In this document: positions 1 through 6,758 of the stretch, one piece after another
How the letters are laid out: each line of letters opens with the position of its first letter
Position numbering within the stretch: the first letter of the stretch is position 1
NCBI GenBank assembly: GCA_021780585.1
Contig: JAJXYM010000404.1
Location: 1-15,655 of the forward strand
Direction of reading: 5' to 3'
Origin: Deltaproteobacteria bacterium
Lineage (GTDB): Bacteria > Desulfobacterota > Binatia > Binatales > Binataceae
Length of the DNA: 15,655 nucleotides
Made by a program: the position numbers and the translations under genes
The notes under the pieces: generated by a model
Told to the model about the DNA's origin: nothing
What the model saw: only the letters and a program-made list of their open reading frames with translations
Databases searched by the model: none

Positions 1-1
1 C

Positions 2-265
2 CTCGAGGCGATGGCGGACTTTATTCCCGACGCGCCGCGGATGCCGTGGTCGGTGATGTGCGCGGGCGGCAATCTGTTTCCGCTCGCCGGCGCCGCGATC
101 GAACGCGGCGGCCATATCGCGATCGGTCTGGGCGATTATCCCTACGCCCAACTCGACGCGCCCACCAACGCCCAACTGGTCGAACGGATCGTCGCGCTCG
201 CCCGCGCCTGCGGACGCGAACCCGCCGCTCCCGCCGAGGCGCGCGCGATGCTCGGCGTCGGTTAG
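2..265 (+). CDS. BKACE-family beta-keto acid cleavage enzyme, 3' end only
   Basis: This is the last 87 codons of a gene whose start lies before the window. The tail matches what I know of the BKACE family (formerly DUF849), zinc enzymes that split a beta-keto acid with acetyl-CoA. I see a W-S-V-x-C-A-G-G segment, a G-G-H segment followed by I-G-L-G-D, then the family's C-terminal pattern of N-A-Q-L-V-E-R, a G-R-E-P-A run and a final A-E-A-R-A-M-L-G. In canonical members the middle motif reads H-V-R-V-G-L-E-D, where the Arg is catalytic and the Glu is a zinc ligand in the characterised Kce enzyme. Here both are replaced (Ala and Gly), so activity or metal binding may differ. It sits 62 bp before a CoA-transferase on the same strand, which fits acyl-CoA metabolism. 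Family assignment is fairly sure; substrate is unknown. Confidence 0.75.
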   Translation, partial: LEAMADFIPDAPRMPWSVMCAGGNLFPLAGAAIERGGHIAIGLGDYPYAQLDAPTNAQLVERIVALARACGREPAAPAEARAMLGVG

Positions 266-282
266 CGGTCACGCGCGGCGTC

Positions 283-291
283 TGCTATACA
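283..291 (+). promoter_or_regulatory. Possible extended -10 promoter element
   Basis: TGC followed by TATACA (286-291) forms an extended -10 (TGn plus a 4/6 match to TATAAT) 36 bp before the CoA-transferase start. No good -35 is visible. It could give the CoA-transferase its own transcript apart from the BKACE gene. Confidence 0.35.
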
Positions 292-327
292 GCCCGATAC
301 TTTTGTTTCCAAGGTCCGGTTGAATTT

Positions 328-1548
328 ATGCCGAATCCTCATCAACACGTCCTGACCGATCTGCGCGTGCTCGATTTGACCCGCGCGCTGGCCGGTCCCA
401 CCTGCACGCGGATGCTCGCCGAGATGGGCGCGGAGGTGATCAAGGTCGAAGCCGCTCCCGGCGGCGACCTGGTCCGCAATATCTCGAAACTGCGCAACGA
501 ACGCAGCCTCTATTACGTCCAGCAGAACCTCGGCAAAAAGAGCCTGTGCGTGAATCTGCGCGATCCGCGCGGGATGGCGCTGGTGGCCGCGCTCGTGGCC
601 AAGGCCGACGTCGTGGTCGAGAACTTCAAGCCCGGCACGCTCGACGAGATGGGCCTCGGCTACGCGCGTCTGCGGGAACTCAAGCCCGATATCATCCTGT
701 GCTCGATTTCCGCGCTCGGCCAGAGCGGGCCGCTGTCGCATCTGCCGGGCTATGATTTTATCGCGCAGGCCTACGCCGGCGTCACTTCGATGATCGGCGA
801 GAACAACGGCCAGCCCTATATTCCGCTGGTCGCGCTCGGCGACGTCAGCACGGGAGTGCACGGCGCGCTCGCAATTCTGGCCGCGCTGCGCCATCGCGAC
901 CGCACCGGCGAAGGGCAACATCTCGACGCCGCCCTGCTCGACGCCTACTACCATTGCAACGAAGTCAGCGTGCATCAATACAGCGGCAGCAACGGCGCCT
1001 TCAAGCCGACTCGCGCGGGCGCCCATCTCAACTACATCTGCCCGGCGGGCGTCTTCAAAGCCAACGGCGGATGGGTCGTGGTGATGGCGTTCCTGCATCA
1101 CTGGAAGGATTTATGCGCCGCGATGGGCCGGCCGGAACTGGTCAACGACGAACGGCTCGGCACGGACGCGGGGCGGCTCGCGAATCGCCCGGAAGTCGTG
1201 AAAATGATCGAGGACTGGCTGGCGACGTTTCCCGATCGCGACAGCGCCGTCGCCCATCTGCAAAAGCATCGCGTGCCCAGCGCGCCGGTGCTGTCGATCG
1301 AGGAGACGGTTAATCATCCGCACCATCGCGCGCGCGGCACGGTCCGCACGGTCGAGGATCGGATCGCGGGGAAATTCGAGATTCCGGGCTTTCCGCTGAA
1401 ATTTTCCGCGTTTCCCAAGGACCTGCCGCTGGAGGCCGCGACGCTGGGCCAGCATAACGAGGAAGTGATGCGCGATCTGCTCGGCCGCGACGCCGACGAA
1501 ATCGCCGCGCTGCGCGCCGCCGGCGTCCTCGTCGAAGGCAAATACTAG
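328..1548 (+). CDS. Family III CoA-transferase (CaiB/BaiF/Frc type)
   Basis: A 406-residue enzyme that moves CoA between an acyl-CoA donor and a carboxylic acid, as in formyl-CoA transferase and CaiB. The N-terminus has the family opening (L-R-V-L-D-L-T-R-A-L-A-G-P), then G-A-E-V-I-K-V-E at residues 34-41, V-V-E-N-F-K-P-G at 96-103 and S-I-S-A-L-G-Q-S-G-P at 126-135. The aspartate that forms the covalent acyl intermediate in this family is D172, in G-D-V-S-T-G, followed by R-T-G-E-G-Q. Length is normal for the family. The frame is open far upstream to position 46, but that part overlaps the BKACE gene and has a basic, non-homologous translation. The homology begins at the ATG at 328, with a weak AAGG 13 nt before it. 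The acid substrate cannot be deduced. It is probably soluble and cytoplasmic. Confidence 0.93.
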   Translation: MPNPHQHVLTDLRVLDLTRALAGPTCTRMLAEMGAEVIKVEAAPGGDLVRNISKLRNERSLYYVQQNLGKKSLCVNLRDPRGMALVAALVAKADVVVENFKPGTLDEMGLGYARLRELKPDIILCSISALGQSGPLSHLPGYDFIAQAYAGVTSMIGENNGQPYIPLVALGDVSTGVHGALAILAALRHRDRTGEGQHLDAALLDAYYHCNEVSVHQYSGSNGAFKPTRAGAHLNYICPAGVFKANGGWVVVMAFLHHWKDLCAAMGRPELVNDERLGTDAGRLANRPEVVKMIEDWLATFPDRDSAVAHLQKHRVPSAPVLSIEETVNHPHHRARGTVRTVEDRIAGKFEIPGFPLKFSAFPKDLPLEAATLGQHNEEVMRDLLGRDADEIAALRAAGVLVEGKY

Positions 1549-1563
1549 CGCCGCCGCGTCGGA

Positions 1564-1588
1564 TAATAACTCGTTCAATAAGTTATTA
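1564..1588. other. AT-rich hairpin after the CoA-transferase
   Basis: TAATAACT (1564-1571) and AGTTATTA (1581-1588) form a perfect 8-bp stem with a 9-nt loop, starting 16 bp after the stop codon. It is AT-rich in a GC-rich setting and has no T-tract, so it is not a classical terminator. It could protect the 3' end or be the edge of the repeat element that follows. Confidence 0.4.
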
Positions 1589-1608
1589 ACTGACGACGAA
1601 AAGAATAC

Positions 1609-1843
1609 AGGGATTCTTCGCTACGCTCGGAATGACACAGGGGGGCGACCGGGATCACGAAGAGCGATGCCCGGAATGACGCTGAGCGACGCTCGAATTG
1701 ATGATGGGGGATGTTCCGAACGACGGACTGAAATGCCCGGAACGATAGGGGGGCGCTCGGAATAATAGTGGGTCGCGCCCGGACCGACAGACAACAACTA
1801 TACTTGTCATTCTGAGCGAAGGCTTCCGGAGCGAAGAATCCCT
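1609..1843. repeat. Composite intergenic repeat with inverted arms
   Basis: The left arm begins AGGGATTCTTCGCT (1609-1622) and runs on to GGAATGACA (1629-1637). The right arm (1804-1843) reads TTGTCATTCTGAGCG..., ending AGCGAAGAATCCCT, and is its reverse complement apart from about ten extra bases in the middle. Between them lie tandem units listed separately. From memory, this arm sequence resembles a palindromic repeat common between genes in many environmental genomes; I have not verified that. It fills most of the 391-bp gap (1549-1939) between two convergent CoA-transferase genes. No open frame, transposase or tRNA is visible, so a non-autonomous mobile or REP-like element is the best reading. 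Confidence 0.75.
1625..1798. repeat. Eight degenerate 22-nt tandem repeats
   Basis: Units start at 1625, 1647, 1669, 1691, 1713, 1735, 1755 and 1777. Seven are 22 nt and one is 20 nt. The shared head is close to GCYCGGAAYGAC: GCTCGGAATGAC, GACCGGGATCAC, GCCCGGAATGAC, GCTCGAATTGAT, GTTCCGAACGAC, GCCCGGAACGAT, GCTCGGAATAAT, GCCCGGACCGAC. The unit tails are looser and G-rich. The first head belongs to the left inverted arm, so the array seems to have grown from the arm. The units are contiguous, without unique spacers, so this is not CRISPR. Confidence 0.8.
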
Positions 1844-1939
1844 AACGATTGATGTCCGCGAAACGAATCCTCGCCGCCGTTCTTTCGCTGTAAGGTTATC
1901 CCTCGGGCGAAATACCAGCCCGTCGAATTCGGCGGGGGG

Positions 1940-3121
1940 TCAGACGATCACGGCGGCGGCGCGCAGCGCGGCGATTTCGGCGGCGGAGATTCCCAGTTCG
2001 GCGAGGACTTCGCCGGTATGCTCGCCGAGGGCCGGCGCGTAGCGGCGCAATTCCGCCGGCGTCTCCGCGAAGCGCGCGGCCGGCCGCGGCTGACGCATCG
2101 GACCGCCGATCGGATGCTCCCCTTCGACGATCAGTTCATTGGCGGCGACCTGCGGATCGGCGAGCAATTGTTCGCGCGTCAGGATCGGCGCGCATGGAAC
2201 CTCGGCGGCGTCGAACGCCGTCAGCCATTCGGCTGAAGTTTTCTCGCGCAGGATCGCGGCGGTCAGCTCCAGCCGCACGTCGGCGTTGCGGATCCGTTCG
2301 GCCGGCGTGCGGAAACGCGGATCGTCGATCCATTCGGGACGGCCGAGCGTGGTCGCCAGCGCGCACCACTCGGCGTCGGAATTGGCCGCGACGGTGATAT
2401 GGCCGTCCGCCGTCTGGAAGACCAGATCACGCGTGCCGGGCGGGCGCACCGCCGGCGCCGGCGAGTTGATAAAGGTATACGCCGGCATCGACTCGGGCCA
2501 GAGGAACGCGACCACCGCGTCAAGCATCGCGAGCCGCACATGCTGCCCCGTGCCGGTCCGTTCGCGCGCGAACAGCGCCGCGGTCATCGCCTGCGCGGCG
2601 GTGAGCGCGGTGACCTTGTCGGGCACGATCACGCGAAGCATCCGCGGACGGCCGGTTTCGTCGGCCTGGATCGACGCCAGCCCGGAATAGGCCTGGATCA
2701 CCGGATCGTAAGTGCGCTTGTGGACGTACGGGCCGCGCTCGCCGAAGCCGCTGATCGAGACGTAGACCAGATTTGGCCGCACGGCGCGGAGCGCGTCGTA
2801 GCCGATTCCCATCCGCTCGGCGGCGCCGGGGCGGAAATTCTGCACGAACAGGTCCGCCCGCGCGACCATCCGTTTGAGCAGTTCGACCCCGCGCGGCTCC
2901 TTCAGATTGATCGCGACCGAGCGCTTGTTGCGATTCGCGACGGCGAAGGTGGGCGCGACTCCGCGCCTGCGCCCGCCCATCGCGCGCGTCAGATCGCCGG
3001 TGGCGGGCGGTTCGATTTTGATTACGTCGGCGCCCTGATCGGCGAGCGTCATCGTCGCCATCGGGCCGGAGATCATTTGCGTGACGTCGATTACGCGAAC
3101 GCCGTCGAGCGGACCCGCCAT
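1940..3121 (-). CDS. Family III CoA-transferase, second copy
   Basis: A 393-residue CoA-transferase of the CaiB/BaiF type, clearly divergent from the one at 328-1548. It has the N-terminal G-V-R-V-I-D-V-T opening, G-A-D-V-I-K-I-E at 30-37, V-Q-N-F-R-P-G at 93-99, S-I-S-G-F-G-E-R-G-P at 122-131, and the presumed catalytic D168 in V-P-D-K-V-T followed by R-T-G-T-G-Q. The usual S/T-G after the Asp is T-A-L here, a change also seen in members handling other acids. The start is well supported: GGGAGG (complement of 3131-3136) lies 9 nt before the ATG. It is encoded convergently with the first copy, across the repeat element, and lies 90 bp downstream of the M15 peptidase gene. It transfers CoA to an unidentified carboxylate. 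Confidence 0.93.
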   Translation of the reverse strand: MAGPLDGVRVIDVTQMISGPMATMTLADQGADVIKIEPPATGDLTRAMGGRRRGVAPTFAVANRNKRSVAINLKEPRGVELLKRMVARADLFVQNFRPGAAERMGIGYDALRAVRPNLVYVSISGFGERGPYVHKRTYDPVIQAYSGLASIQADETGRPRMLRVIVPDKVTALTAAQAMTAALFARERTGTGQHVRLAMLDAVVAFLWPESMPAYTFINSPAPAVRPPGTRDLVFQTADGHITVAANSDAEWCALATTLGRPEWIDDPRFRTPAERIRNADVRLELTAAILREKTSAEWLTAFDAAEVPCAPILTREQLLADPQVAANELIVEGEHPIGGPMRQPRPAARFAETPAELRRYAPALGEHTGEVLAELGISAAEIAALRAAAVIV

Positions 3122-3211
3122 CGGAAGCGCCCTCCCGCACGCGAGCCTAACAAGCCTGGCCGCCGGATTACAGCGCCGAACGCCCGCCGCGAACCGTCAC
3201 GAGCGAGGCCG

Positions 3212-3889
3212 TCAGCCCCAATGGCGGACGCGGCCGGTGTCGACGTGAACGAAATCGGCTTGCGGATAGTAGCCGACGCCGCCGAAGCGCAGCGCCAGCG
3301 CGATCCGATGGAGGAGCGAAAGCTGGCGTCCGGGCAGATTGATATCGGCCGCGCGCCCCTCGATATGCATACTGTGGCGAGCGACGCCTTCGCTGCGCGC
3401 CGCCAGCATCGCGTTGGTCTGCGGCGAGCGATAGCCGGAAATCAGATTGAACGGCTTGCCCGAATCGCTCATCTGATGGATGGCGTGGAGCAGATCGAGC
3501 AGGCGTGGATCGATCGGCTTGATCAGGTTGGCGCGGAAATCGCGGAAGAAATAGTTGATTTCGCGCAGTGCGAGCGGATCGTACTGGCCGTTTTCGGCAT
3601 AGACGACATTGATCTTTTCGTCCGTGTGGAGATTATACATCCACAGCGCGCGCCCCGCTCCGCTATCAGCGACGGGCGCGGCATAACCCGCGGACGGAAG
3701 ATTTGCGGAGTCGGCGCCGCGCGGATTCGGCGAACGTCGCATGTGATACGCCGCCGGATAGACGCGCATCCATTCGTCGGCGAGCGCCAGACCCGGCATC
3801 GCGATCGTGGCGGCGGCCGCCGCGCCCAAGCCGAGCATCCGCCGCCGCGTTATCAGTCGGTGGTTCGAATTTCCGCTGTCGTCGTTCAT
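3212..3889 (-). CDS. Tat-exported M15-type murein endopeptidase (DUF882/YcbK-MepK-like)
   Basis: A 225-residue exported protein. The N-terminus has a twin-arginine signal (T14-R-R-R-M-L-G), an Ala/Gly hydrophobic stretch to about residue 36 and a likely cleavage site A-L-A before D38. The mature part matches the peptidase M15_2/DUF882 family, which includes E. coli MepK, a zinc enzyme cutting peptidoglycan cross-links. Visible motifs are S-G-Y-R-S-P at 151-156, S-M-H-I-E-G-R-A-A-D at 173-182 with H175 and D182 as probable zinc ligands, and F-V-H-V-D at 213-217 with H215 as the third. The frame opens earlier (3961), but this start is preferred because AGGAG lies 11 nt upstream and the Tat motif then sits near the N-terminus. 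The periplasmic role in wall remodelling is inferred from the family. It is unrelated by function to its catabolic neighbours. Confidence 0.87.
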   Translation of the reverse strand: MNDDSGNSNHRLITRRRMLGLGAAAAATIAMPGLALADEWMRVYPAAYHMRRSPNPRGADSANLPSAGYAAPVADSGAGRALWMYNLHTDEKINVVYAENGQYDPLALREINYFFRDFRANLIKPIDPRLLDLLHAIHQMSDSGKPFNLISGYRSPQTNAMLAARSEGVARHSMHIEGRAADINLPGRQLSLLHRIALALRFGGVGYYPQADFVHVDTGRVRHWG

Positions 3890-3900
3890 TCCGCGTCCCG

Positions 3901-3905
3901 CTCCT
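3901..3905 (-). promoter_or_regulatory. Ribosome binding site for the M15 peptidase
   Basis: AGGAG on the - strand, 11 nt before the ATG at 3889. It decides for this start over the in-frame ATG at 3961. Confidence 0.65.
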
Positions 3906-4015
3906 AAACGAATGGTTGACCGCGCTGGCGCGCGTAAAAGTGAATCACAGCCGCGCCGCAAGAGGAAGCCGGCTCATATCGCGAAATGCTCGGCTCCGCA
4001 CGCCGCGCCAATCGG

Positions 4016-4054
4016 AAAACGACGGGCGCGAGGCGGCTTGCGCCTCGCGCCCGT
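4016..4054 (-). terminator. Long-stem terminator after the dehydrogenase
   Basis: A perfect 14-bp stem (4022-4035 with 4041-4054) and a 5-nt loop. On the - strand it is followed after two bases by TTTT (4019-4016). It starts 27 bp past the dehydrogenase stop and should separate that transcript from the M15 peptidase gene. The T-tract is short, but the stem is very GC-rich. No T-tract exists on the + side. Confidence 0.65.
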
Positions 4055-4081
4055 GCGATTCGACCGGCGAATTCAGTCGCG

Positions 4082-5128
4082 TCAGGCGGACGGCGGAACG
4101 ATCGCGATCTTGCCGCCGACCGCGTTGCTCTCCATCAGATCCTGCGCCTCGCCGAGGTCCTTGAGCGCCATCACCTTGCCGACCACCGGCTTGATCTGGC
4201 CCGACTCGACAAAGCGCATCGCGTCGATCAACTCGCCCTTGTTGCCGAGATGCGAGCCGAGATAGTTCTGCTGCTTGTTCCAGAGCAGGCGGATATCGAG
4301 ATGGGCGTCGAAGCCGGAGGTGGCGCCGCAGGTGACGATCGTGCCGCCCCACTTCAGACATTGCATCGAGACCGGCCAGGTGTCGGCGCCGGTATGCTCG
4401 AAGACGATATCGGCGCGGCGGCCGTCGGTGATGCGGCGGACCTCCTGAAAGATGTCGTGCTTCTTGCGGTTGAGGACAAATTCGGCGCCGAGCCGCTTGC
4501 ACAGTTCGAGCTTGTCGTCGGCGGAGGCGACCGCGATCGCGCGGGCGTTGAAGAGCTTGGCGATCTGAATCGCCATCACGCCGAGGCCGCCGGCGCCGCC
4601 CCATACCAGGACGAAATCGCCCGCCTGGATCCGCGCGCGCGTCACCAGCATCCGCCACACCGTGACCAGCACGAGCGGAATCGTCGCGGCCTCCTCGAAC
4701 GAAAGATTGGCCGGCTTGGGGAGGGTGTTGACGGCCGGCACCTTGCAATATTCGCCGTGGGCGCCGTCGAGCGGTCCGGTCTGGAAACCCCAGATTTTGA
4801 AGTCGGGGCAGAAGAACTCCTCGCCGCGCGTGCAGTAGTAGCACTGGCGGCAGGCGATTCCGCAGTGGACGACGACCTCGTCGCCAACCTTGACGTTGCG
4901 CACTTCGCTGCCCGTCTCGACCACCACGCCGGCCGCGTCGGAACCGGAGATATGCGGCAGGATGATCTTCATGCCGGGCAGACCGCGCCGCGCCCAGATA
5001 TCGTTGAAGTTGCAGGCCGACGCCTTGACCTTGATCACGACGTCGTTGGGACCCGCTTTAGGCTGCGGAGTGTCGCGATACTGAAGGACCTCGCAGCCGC
5101 CATGCCGCTCGAAAACTATCGCCTTCAT
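4082..5128 (-). CDS. Zinc-type medium-chain dehydrogenase/reductase
   Basis: A 348-residue NAD(P)-dependent oxidoreductase of the medium-chain dehydrogenase superfamily. The N-terminal GroES-like domain covers about 1-130 and the Rossmann domain about 140-290, with the nucleotide loop G-G-A-G-G-L-G at 177-183. A structural zinc lobe is present: C89, C93, C96, C99 and C107. The catalytic-zinc signature is not standard. The usual G-H-E is replaced by G-S-D at 62-64, and the first ligand region reads A-C-N-F-N-D at 38-43, which resembles quinone-oxidoreductase/enoyl reductase members. It may therefore reduce an enoyl or quinone-like substrate rather than oxidise an alcohol; this is inference. 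Start support: AAAAAAGG lies 6 nt before the ATG. It is divergent from the CitE-like gene and ends at a strong terminator. The substrate is unknown. Confidence 0.9.
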   Translation of the reverse strand: MKAIVFERHGGCEVLQYRDTPQPKAGPNDVVIKVKASACNFNDIWARRGLPGMKIILPHISGSDAAGVVVETGSEVRNVKVGDEVVVHCGIACRQCYYCTRGEEFFCPDFKIWGFQTGPLDGAHGEYCKVPAVNTLPKPANLSFEEAATIPLVLVTVWRMLVTRARIQAGDFVLVWGGAGGLGVMAIQIAKLFNARAIAVASADDKLELCKRLGAEFVLNRKKHDIFQEVRRITDGRRADIVFEHTGADTWPVSMQCLKWGGTIVTCGATSGFDAHLDIRLLWNKQQNYLGSHLGNKGELIDAMRFVESGQIKPVVGKVMALKDLGEAQDLMESNAVGGKIAIVPPSA

Positions 5129-5190
5129 CTCAAACCTTTTTTCGTGCCGCCCTCGTTCCGCTCAGGAGAGGCGCGCTGAAGTGCAAAAAG

Positions 5191-5217
5191 GCTATAGGTT
5201 ACGCGGAGCCTTGGCAA
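5191..5217 (-). promoter_or_regulatory. Candidate promoter of the dehydrogenase
   Basis: On the - strand TTGCCA (complement of 5212-5217, 5/6 to the -35 consensus) is 15 bp from TATAGC (complement of 5191-5196, 4/6 to the -10). The spacer is short. The leader to the ATG would be about 55 nt. Confidence 0.35.
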
Positions 5218-5365
5218 CTATTTACCTAGCTACGCAAACGGACGCTCGCCTTTGCTGTTTGACGCACCGATCGTACTCGGTTAAGTGGACCATGCGCCTG
5301 CCGATCCGCACGCGCGGCGCCGACGCCAGCGTTCGCGGCGCTGGCCGAGCGGCGTCAAGGCTGGC

Positions 5366-5371
5366 TAGAAT
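5366..5371 (+). promoter_or_regulatory. Candidate -10 of the CitE-like gene
   Basis: TAGAAT matches the -10 consensus at five of six bases, 79 bp before the start codon. The upstream -35 region (around 5342-5348) is poor, so this is tentative. Confidence 0.3.
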
Positions 5372-5450
5372 CGCGCTCGCGGGACTGCGCCCGGCGCGCC
5401 GGCCGCCGGCCGCGTTTCGCAAGATTTGAACAGCGGAGAAAGCTTAAGCC

Positions 5451-6488
5451 ATGTTCGTGTTGGAAAACGGCAATCGTATCGTCATCCCGCGCACCGAGAT
5501 GACCTATCCGGGCCATAACCTCAAGCTGCATCAGAACGCGGCCGATCCAGTGAAATCGCCGGTCGATCACGTGATGGCGGATTTCGAGGACGCGTGCCCC
5601 TACGAATTCAAGGGCGAGAAGAGCCGCAAGGTGATGGTCGAGGCGCTCAACACGCTCGACTTCGGCCAGAAGGTCGTGACGGTGCGGCCGAACAATATCC
5701 ATTCGCCGTTTTTCAAGGGCGACATGGAGGCGATCGTGCTGGGCGCGCCCAACCGCTTCCACGGCATCATCCTGCCCAAGACGCGCGGTCCCGAGGAGAT
5801 CAAAACGGTCGCGAAGCTGCTCGACGATCTCGAACAGCGCGGCGGATGGAAATACAAGATTCAAATCGAATCGCTGATCGAAACGCCGCACGCGCTGATC
5901 AACGCCTACGAAATCGCGATCGCCTCCGAGCGGATGGCCGGGCTGATTTTCGGCATCGCGGACTATGCGGCCAATCTCGGCATCCGCGAGATCGTCGATA
6001 ATCAGAACCAGAACTTTCATTACTCGAAGCAGGCGGTGGTGGTCGCGGCCAAGGCCGCCGGCCTGCACGCGGTCGACAACGTCTATCTCCGGCTGTGGCG
6101 CAAGGAGGACTCGCCCGAACGAATCGCCGAGCTGCAGCGCGGCCTGCGCGAAAAGAATGAGGGCGCGGCCAACCTCGGCATGGACGGCACCTGGGTAATC
6201 CATCCGCAGCAGGCTCCGATCTGCAACGCCTGCTTCACGCCCAGCCAGGAACAGGTCGACGAGGCCCGGCGCGTGATCAAGCACTACCACGAGAAGGGCG
6301 GCGGCTCGATGGCCGATCCCAAGACCGGCGAAATGATCGACGAGGCGACGATCAAGATTGGCCTGATGGACCTCGCGAAGGGCGCGCAGGCCGGAATGGT
6401 CAGCGCGACCGAGCTCAGCGAATGGTCGCAGAAGAGCAAGGCGATCACCGGCTACGATATCCTTGAGTTGATGCGCCGCACGGCCTGA
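5451..6488 (+). CDS. HpcH/HpaI aldolase / CitE-like acyl-CoA lyase (malyl-CoA lyase type)
   Basis: A 345-residue TIM-barrel enzyme of the CitE/malyl-CoA lyase family, which makes or breaks a C-C bond in 3-hydroxyacyl-CoA thioesters with Mg2+. Visible family residues are D44-F-E-D, R79 in V-R-P-N-N, E144 in L-I-E-T-P and D171 in G-I-A-D-Y. Their spacing (65 and 27 residues) equals that of the Arg, Glu and Asp active-site set of Rhodobacter malyl-CoA lyase as I recall it. The C-terminal part includes W-V-I-H-P, usual for the family. GGAG lies 12 nt before the ATG. The gene is single, divergent from the dehydrogenase, and ends at a terminator 53 bp after its stop. It could act on malyl-CoA, beta-methylmalyl-CoA or citramalyl-CoA; the sequence alone does not decide. 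Confidence 0.9.
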   Translation: MFVLENGNRIVIPRTEMTYPGHNLKLHQNAADPVKSPVDHVMADFEDACPYEFKGEKSRKVMVEALNTLDFGQKVVTVRPNNIHSPFFKGDMEAIVLGAPNRFHGIILPKTRGPEEIKTVAKLLDDLEQRGGWKYKIQIESLIETPHALINAYEIAIASERMAGLIFGIADYAANLGIREIVDNQNQNFHYSKQAVVVAAKAAGLHAVDNVYLRLWRKEDSPERIAELQRGLREKNEGAANLGMDGTWVIHPQQAPICNACFTPSQEQVDEARRVIKHYHEKGGGSMADPKTGEMIDEATIKIGLMDLAKGAQAGMVSATELSEWSQKSKAITGYDILELMRRTA

Positions 6489-6540
6489 CGGGCGGCGGAG
6501 CGCGAGCCGGCGCGATCGCGTCACCCGGTGTCGCAAGCGA

Positions 6541-6578
6541 ACGGGGGCGGGAAATATCACTCTCGCCTCCGTTTTTTT
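6541..6578 (+). terminator. Rho-independent terminator of the CitE-like gene
   Basis: A 12-bp stem with two G-U pairs (6541-6552 with 6561-6572), an 8-nt AATATCAC loop and a run of seven T at 6572-6578. It is 53 bp after the stop codon. Confidence 0.88.
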
Positions 6579-6606
6579 GCGCCCTGATTCGGCTTACGAC
6601 TTGCCA

Positions 6607-6629
6607 ATTGATACTATTGCAATATCAAT
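6607..6629. promoter_or_regulatory. Operator-like interrupted palindrome
   Basis: ATTGATA (6607-6613) and TATCAAT (6623-6629) are perfect inverted arms 9 bp apart. The centre contains a second palindrome, TATTGCAATA (6615-6624). Removing three central bases would make a 20-bp perfect palindrome. It is 22 bp before a TTGACA, so a regulator binding site is plausible. Confidence 0.4.
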
Positions 6630-6650
6630 GTTGCACGCGCGATTGGCCGG

Positions 6651-6656
6651 TTGACA
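6651..6656 (+). promoter_or_regulatory. Candidate -35 element
   Basis: A perfect TTGACA. The best -10 region 16-18 bp on reads TGAAGATC and is poor, so either an activator helps here or the match is chance. It lies 134 bp before the start at 6790. Confidence 0.3.
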
Positions 6657-6758
6657 TAGCTCTGGCGTGCGTTGAAGATCATCGGCGAGTTTTGGCGATA
6701 TACGGCAAATCTTTCGGGCCATCAACCTGATATCGATTCAAAGACCAATCATTGGAGA

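Larger units (their letters stand above)
5129..5450. other. Divergent intergenic region, 322 bp
   Basis: This lies between the leftward dehydrogenase and rightward CitE-like gene. It holds the two ribosome binding sites and two weak candidate promoters, listed separately. The part from about 5290 to 5415 is very GC-rich with short palindromes such as CGGCCGCCGGCCG. No convincing coding frame, RNA gene or repeat is seen. Confidence 0.5.

Noticed and set aside
46..327. N-terminal extension of the first CoA-transferase
   Set aside because: It overlaps the BKACE gene, its translation is Arg-rich and matches nothing, and family homology starts at 328.
1609..1843. CRISPR array
   Set aside because: Repeats are contiguous at 22 nt with no unique spacers, and no cas genes are present.
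2399..3907. 502-codon open frame on the + strand
   Set aside because: It is antisense to the second CoA-transferase and the M15 peptidase. The translation is basic and repetitive without motifs; such frames are common opposite high-GC genes.
3986..5179. 397-codon open frame on the + strand
   Set aside because: It is the mirror of the dehydrogenase gene, which has clear motifs, and it runs through the terminator hairpin.
5355..6560. 401-codon open frame on the - strand
   Set aside because: It is antisense to the CitE-like enzyme, whose active-site residues are intact, and has no recognisable motif.
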